DNA of 64,000 bases from Variovorax sp. Root318D1 (GTDB lineage: Bacteria > Pseudomonadota > Gammaproteobacteria > Burkholderiales > Burkholderiaceae_C): contig NZ_LMCQ01000001.1 in assembly GCF_001424835.1 (NCBI RefSeq), positions 460,753 through 524,752 of the forward strand. Direction: 5' to 3'. Under the pieces are notes generated by a model, which was given only the letters and a program-made list of their open reading frames with translations, searched no databases and was not told the DNA's origin. A program made the position numbers and the translations under genes. This document shows positions 59,936 through 64,000 of this stretch, piece by piece (positions within the stretch are counted from its first letter, which is position 1; every line of letters begins with the position of its first letter).

Positions 59936-61960
59936 ATGAGCAGAACCATTCCCTGCGTGCTGATGCGTGCGGGTACCTCACGCGGCCCCTTCTTCCTGCG
60001 GGAGTGGCTGCCCGAAAGCGACGAGGAGCGCGACCAGGCGCTGATCGGCGCCATCGGTGCCTCCGATCCGCTGCAGCTCGACGGTTTGGGCGGCGGAAGC
60101 ACCCTCAACAGCAAGGTTGCCATCGTGTCCCGCTCGAACGAACCGGGCTGCGATCTGGACTACCTGTTCGCGCAGGTAGGCGTCGGACACCGTTCCGTCG
60201 ACACACGGCCGAACTGCGGCAACATGCTGTCGGGCGTCGCGCCCTTCGCGATCGAGCAGGGGCTGGTCGAGGCGCAGGACGGAGTCACGCGGGTACGCGT
60301 CTTCAATGTCAACACGCGATCGCGCATCGACGTCACCGTCAGGACGCCCGGCAAGCGCGTCACCTATGAGGGGGACGCGCGCATCGATGGCGTGGCCGGT
60401 ACGGCTGCCCCGATCCTTCTGAACTTTCTGGACGCCTGGGGCGCGGTGACGGGCAAGGTCTTTCCGACCGGTCGGCGGATCGACACGATCGACGGCGTCG
60501 AGGTGACGTGCATCGATGCGGCGATGCCGCTCATGATCGTCCGCGCGTGCGACCTGGGCGTCACCGGCAGCGAAAGGCCCGCAGCGCTTGATTCGAATGC
60601 GGCACTGCTGGAGCGGCTCGAAGACCTGCGCCTGCAGGCCGGCCAGTTGATGGGACTCGGGGATGTCTCGGGCAGCGTCATTCCCAAGCCGGTTCTGGTT
60701 AGCGCGGGAGACTCTGCGGACAGCATCACCTCGCGCTACTTCACCCCGCGCCGCTGCCACGCCTCGCATGCGGTCACCGGTGCCATTGGCGTTCTCAGCG
60801 CCTTCGCACTCCCGGGCACGGTTGCAAGCGCCGCTGCTCGCGAGCCGGGACGTCACAACCTGGTGCTTCTGCATCCTGCAGGGCAGATCGACGTGGAAGT
60901 CGAGCTTGACGGCCGGGCGGACGACGCAACGGTGAAGGCGGCGGCGCTGGTGCGTACCGCCAGAAAGATCATGCAGGGCGAGATGCAGTTGCCCGACTAC
61001 GTCTTTACGCGGCCTGAGGCCGTTGCACGTGGGTCGGCCGCGTTTCCGCGCAAACCCATCACGATCATCGTGCCAACGCGCGCGGGCGGCGGCAACGACA
61101 CGATGGCCAGGATCATCGCGGCCGAACTGAAGCTGTTGCTCGGCCAGGAAGTTCTCGTGGACAACCGGGCCGGCGCAAATGGTGCCATCGCGAGCGAGTA
61201 CGTGGCCAGGGCAGAACCCGACGGCCACACCCTCATGTTCGGCTACGTGGGCACCCACGCGATGAACCCGGCACTCCAGAAGCTGGGCTACCACCCCGTC
61301 AAGGACTTCGAGCCGGTCGGCTTGATCGGATCGTCGCCGACCCTGATGGTGGCCAATCGGCACGCGGATTTCGACGACGTTCGCAGTCTCCTCGAGCATC
61401 TGCGCAGCGCCCCAGGCAACGTCCGGTATGCGTCGGCCGGTGACGGCACGCCGCCACACTTCGCGTCGGAGCTGTTTCAACTCAACACGGGGACGAGGAT
61501 GGAGGGCAGAACCCACGATGGTGCAGCGCCTGCCATCGTGGACACGCTCGATGGTCGTTCGGCGGTCATGTTCCCGAGCCTGTTCACCGCGCATCCCTTC
61601 ATCCTCGACGGCCGACTCCGCGCCCTCGCCGTCGCGGCCCCGTCGCGTCTCGAAGCATTGCCTGCAGTGCCTACGTTGTCGGAGTCGGGCATCGAAGGGG
61701 TCGATGTCTCGCAGTGGTATGGGCTGTTTGCCCCCGCACGCACCTCGCTAGCGGTGATCGCACAGATCAACCGCGCGTTGAACGAGGTGCTTGCCAATCC
61801 GCAAGTGGTTGCTCGTTTCGAACGCCAAGGTGCGCGAGTCGAGGCCGGCCCTCCCTCTGCGCTGCGGGAACGCGTTCGCCGCGAGTTCGATCGTTGGCGG
61901 GACGTTGTGGCCGAAGGCGCCCTCGCGCCGCAAGACATCCGCCTGCTCGCGGCGGATTGA
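59936..61960 (+). CDS. PrpF-type isomerase fused to a Bug substrate-binding domain
   Basis: A 674-residue fusion. Residues 1-360 are a PrpF/4-oxalomesaconate tautomerase-like isomerase (RTIPCVLMRAGTSRGPFF, LDGLGGGSTLNSKVAIVS, VDTRPNCGNMLSGVAPFAIE). Residues 370-674 are a complete Bug domain (ITIIVPTRAGGGNDTMARII, HAMNPALQKLGYHPVKDFEPV, VDVSQWYGLFAPA) with no signal peptide. A Bug domain normally works in the periplasm, whereas PrpF is cytosolic, so here it may sense or hold substrate for the isomerase. Alternatively a deletion fused prpF with a second Bug gene. The frame is open throughout. Confidence 0.88.
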   Translation: MSRTIPCVLMRAGTSRGPFFLREWLPESDEERDQALIGAIGASDPLQLDGLGGGSTLNSKVAIVSRSNEPGCDLDYLFAQVGVGHRSVDTRPNCGNMLSGVAPFAIEQGLVEAQDGVTRVRVFNVNTRSRIDVTVRTPGKRVTYEGDARIDGVAGTAAPILLNFLDAWGAVTGKVFPTGRRIDTIDGVEVTCIDAAMPLMIVRACDLGVTGSERPAALDSNAALLERLEDLRLQAGQLMGLGDVSGSVIPKPVLVSAGDSADSITSRYFTPRRCHASHAVTGAIGVLSAFALPGTVASAAAREPGRHNLVLLHPAGQIDVEVELDGRADDATVKAAALVRTARKIMQGEMQLPDYVFTRPEAVARGSAAFPRKPITIIVPTRAGGGNDTMARIIAAELKLLLGQEVLVDNRAGANGAIASEYVARAEPDGHTLMFGYVGTHAMNPALQKLGYHPVKDFEPVGLIGSSPTLMVANRHADFDDVRSLLEHLRSAPGNVRYASAGDGTPPHFASELFQLNTGTRMEGRTHDGAAPAIVDTLDGRSAVMFPSLFTAHPFILDGRLRALAVAAPSRLEALPAVPTLSESGIEGVDVSQWYGLFAPARTSLAVIAQINRALNEVLANPQVVARFERQGARVEAGPPSALRERVRREFDRWRDVVAEGALAPQDIRLLAAD

Positions 61961-62001
61961 TCCGCCGAACTTCCCAATCCGGCCATCGCAGCCGAACCTT
62001 T

Positions 62002-62019
62002 TTGCGGCAGTTGCCGCAA
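62002..62019. promoter_or_regulatory. Perfect inverted repeat before the porin gene
   Basis: TTGCGGCA-GT-TGCCGCAA has 8-bp arms and a 2-nt spacer, 58 bp upstream of the porin ATG. A T-run precedes rather than follows it on the plus strand, so it is not a standard terminator. It may be an operator or an mRNA hairpin that separates the porin from the operon. Confidence 0.4.
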
Positions 62020-62077
62020 CCACCGCCAGCGTCGCAGGGCGCCGGCAACCCTTGTTCGTCCCTTGGAGACACCTGCT

Positions 62078-63370
62078 ATGCGCAAGTCCTTGATCACCTT
62101 TGCGGCACTGGCCGTTTCGGCCGCTGCTTCGGCGCAGTCGTCCCTGACGCTGTTCGGCGTCGCCGATTCAGCAATCAGTCATTACAGCGTCAAAAGCGCC
62201 TTCTACAACAATACCTTGGCGCTCCCGCCAGCGTCGGCGCTCGCCTTTGCGGAGGTGACGCGCTCGCAGACTGCCTTGTCGAGCGGCGCCAATTCGTCGA
62301 GCCGGATCGGCTTCCGCGGCACCGAAGACCTGGGCGGTGGATTGGCGGCAGGGTTCTGGCTCGAATCTGGCATTACCCAGGATAGCGGCGCAACCGCTTT
62401 GGCCACCTTCAGCCGTCGCTCGACGGTGAGCCTGTCGGGCGGATTCGGTGAACTCAGGCTGGGCCGTGACTATGTTCCGACCTACTGGAACGAGAGCGTG
62501 TTCGATCCGATGGGCGCAGTCGGCGTCGGCGAAAACCTCATCAAGAGCATCAGCGGCAACATTGCCACGGCGCGTGGCCCGGGCTCCGCCATTGCTGCGA
62601 ATGACAACGCGATTCGGGCATCGAACAGCATCGGCTACTTCCTGCCACGCAATCTGGGCGGTTTCTACGGCCAGGTCATGTACGCCCTGCCTGAGACCGT
62701 GAAATACAGCTACCTGTCCGACAGCCCATCTCAGCGCGGACGCTACTACGGCGGGCGGTTTGGCTATACGAGCGGCCCGTTCGATGTGGCGGTCGCCTAT
62801 GGAAAGAGCACGGCAGCCGACACCTTGGTGATCAGCGAGGCCGGGGTCGTGGCCGGCACGCGGCTTTCCGAGCAGCTGCGCACGATCAACTTGGGTGCGT
62901 CCTACGATTTCGGCTTCCTCAAGCTGATGGGCGAGTTGTCGCAGGTCAAAGACAAGGCCGAGACCACCACCGCGCCCTTGAGCGCCGGCAGGCGAACCTT
63001 CACCGACAACGACGAGTACAACGGCGCCATGATCGGCATGACGGTCCCGGTCGGTGCCGGCGTATTGAAGGCTTCGTACGCTCGCGTCAAGTTCAAGAAC
63101 GACCAGAGTTCCGCCGCGCCGGCTTTGCAGGCACTGGATCGCGACGCGTCGGTGAACAAGCTCGCGCTCGGCTACGTCCACAATCTCTCGAAGCGGACCG
63201 CGCTCTACGCGACGGTGGCTCGCGCCCGCATCAAGAACGGACAGAACAACCCTGCCATCATGGCCGTCGGTCTCGGTGGCCCCGCATTCGCGTCGACAGG
63301 TGCAGGTGTGGCGGGTTTGGCGCCGCGCAGCGCTACGGGCTACGACTTCGGGCTGCGCCACGCATTCTGA
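62078..63370 (+). CDS. Outer-membrane porin (Gram-negative porin family)
   Basis: A 430-residue porin with a signal peptide ending AASAQ and the mature start SSLTLFGVADSAISHY. Family marks are SRIGFRGTEDLGGGLAAGFWLE and SFSRRSTVSL-like RRSTVSLSGGFGELRLGRD. It ends in a C-terminal Phe (GLRHAF) as outer-membrane barrels do. GGAGAC lies upstream of ATG 62078. Being in line with Bug and PrpF-Bug, it probably admits the same carboxylate. Confidence 0.93.
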   Translation: MRKSLITFAALAVSAAASAQSSLTLFGVADSAISHYSVKSAFYNNTLALPPASALAFAEVTRSQTALSSGANSSSRIGFRGTEDLGGGLAAGFWLESGITQDSGATALATFSRRSTVSLSGGFGELRLGRDYVPTYWNESVFDPMGAVGVGENLIKSISGNIATARGPGSAIAANDNAIRASNSIGYFLPRNLGGFYGQVMYALPETVKYSYLSDSPSQRGRYYGGRFGYTSGPFDVAVAYGKSTAADTLVISEAGVVAGTRLSEQLRTINLGASYDFGFLKLMGELSQVKDKAETTTAPLSAGRRTFTDNDEYNGAMIGMTVPVGAGVLKASYARVKFKNDQSSAAPALQALDRDASVNKLALGYVHNLSKRTALYATVARARIKNGQNNPAIMAVGLGGPAFASTGAGVAGLAPRSATGYDFGLRHAF

Positions 63371-63404
63371 CGACGAGTGTGGCAGCGCTTCGCGGCCCGC
63401 TTTT

Positions 63405-63570
63405 TCAGTCGGATGGTCGAAATCCGGGAAGAGAAAGCATCCTGGCCCTGAGCGCCTCGATGAATGCGGTCACCCGTGCCGGCCTGTAGATGCCCGGGGG
63501 CAGTGCGACGTGAATGACGATGGGTTCGAGCCACCAGTTCGCCAGCACTTCTCGGCAACGTGCTGCACCG
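63405..63570 (-). pseudogene. LysR C-terminal remnant
   Basis: On the minus strand CREVLANWWLEPIVIHVALP, then RPARVTAFIEALRARML, resemble the end of a LysR effector domain and stop at TGA 63407-63405. The upstream codons do not continue the family sequence, and no HTH is found, so this is a fragment about 55 codons long. Confidence 0.6.
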
Positions 63571-63676
63571 TTTCGGCGTGACGCCGTGTGCAATCTCGCA
63601 CGAGCGCTCACGGGGCTGGCGCCGGTTTCAAAAACACCCCGCGAGGTGTGAATGATGGACGGCGGCCGGGGACCCG

Positions 63677-63874
63677 GCTTCATCGCGCGGGCCTTCGCCT
63701 CCAAGGCGGCGGCGCAAGAGATTGGCGCAGCATCGTCAGAAAGGCCGTTGCCCGCGCACTTCGCCCGAAGCGGGTGCTTCATCGCGCGGGCCTTCGCCTC
63801 CAAGGCGGCGGCGCAAGAGATTGGCGCAGCATCGTCAGAAAGGCCGTTGCCCGCGCACTTCGCCCGAAGCGGGT
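63677..63874. repeat. 99-bp tandem direct repeat, two copies
   Basis: The 99-bp unit at 63677-63775 is repeated without visible change at 63776-63874. In the minus direction each copy encodes the last 29 codons and stop of the LysR gene at the right edge, so the second copy is a recent duplication lying past the stop codon. Confidence 0.9.
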
Positions 63875-64000
63875 GCCCAGCATGGCGACGACGTCGGCGG
63901 GAGGAACCTCCCAGCTCGCAAGCACCCGCTTGAGCCGACCGGCTGCCAGATCGGCAGCGACGTTCCACTCCGATCGCATCGCGATACCCCGGCCCGCCAC
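63779..64000 (-). CDS. LysR-family regulator (partial, N-terminus off the right edge)
   Basis: The last 73 residues of a LysR effector domain: GRGIAMRSEWNVAADLAAGR, LKRVLASWEVPPADVVAMLG, then SARATAFLTMLRQSL, ending at TGA 63781-63779 in the tandem repeat. The family pattern is complete up to this stop. The start lies beyond the window. Confidence 0.8.
   Translation of the reverse strand: MAGRGIAMRSEWNVAADLAAGRLKRVLASWEVPPADVVAMLGTRFGRSARATAFLTMLRQSLAPPPWRRRPAR

Noticed and set aside
63384..63405. Terminator after the porin gene ending in a T-run
   Set aside because: The T-run is real, but only a 4-bp weak stem precedes it; not enough to call.
63677..63874. CRISPR-like repeat
   Set aside because: Only two adjacent 99-bp copies without spacers; a simple tandem duplication.

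Overview
The window is GC-rich, densely coded DNA from a betaproteobacterium, most likely a Burkholderiales/Comamonadaceae member of the Variovorax type. The clues are an fdsGBACD formate dehydrogenase operon in Cupriavidus order, several orphan Bug (tripartite tricarboxylate) binding proteins, an hmp/norR pair, many LysR/AraC/TetR regulators and a Burkholderia-type porin. No rRNA, tRNA, CRISPR array, transposase or integrase was seen.

Left part (1-15113). A partial LysR gene and a methyltransferase are followed by a nitric-oxide detoxification pair (hmp, divergent norR). Next come a ModE-like regulator and the complete NAD-dependent formate dehydrogenase operon fdsGBACD with strong translational coupling. 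An uncharacterised four-gene set follows: a C-terminal-HTH protein, a beta-propeller protein, a DUF899 thioredoxin-like protein and a His-containing membrane protein.

Accessory catabolism (15137-36861). An operon (GMC oxidoreductase, aldehyde dehydrogenase, Bug protein) lies beside a second operon (cupin dioxygenase, Zn-alcohol dehydrogenase, SDR, five-part branched-chain-type ABC transporter), with AraC regulators between and after them. Then come a secreted pectate lyase lipoprotein with an Ala-Pro hexanucleotide repeat, an SDR, an AcuI-type reductase with its TetR regulator, and an AraC-controlled TauD-type dioxygenase plus FAD-desaturase pair.

Islet and stress genes (36924-53425). There is a hipBA-type toxin-antitoxin pair with a visible promoter and operator. 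A cassette with a probably leaderless TetR gene precedes two genes that together look like a split, order-swapped rifampicin-phosphotransferase-like enzyme. A tartrate dehydratase/Bug pair follows. A four-gene bufferin-type (MNIO-modified copper peptide) operon follows, preceded by a GTAACC-N16-CGAA ECF promoter. Then come a persulfide-stress module (MBL dioxygenase, BigR-like repressor, two YeeE/PmpAB sulfur transport proteins) and a Crp/Fnr regulator. The last gene here is an orphan half-carbamoyltransferase behind a perfect FNR box.

Right part (53464-64000). Two operons appear to form one regulon for a branched C5 di- or tricarboxylate. The first encodes a hotdog hydratase, a class III CoA-transferase, a CitE-like lyase and a fumarase-superfamily lyase. 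The second encodes a Bug protein, a PrpF isomerase fused to a second Bug domain, and a porin. Both operons, and the LysR gene between them, carry the same 31-bp element (27 of 31 positions identical). The PrpF-Bug fusion and this paired operator are the most unusual things here. The window ends in remnants of LysR genes with a 99-bp tandem duplication.
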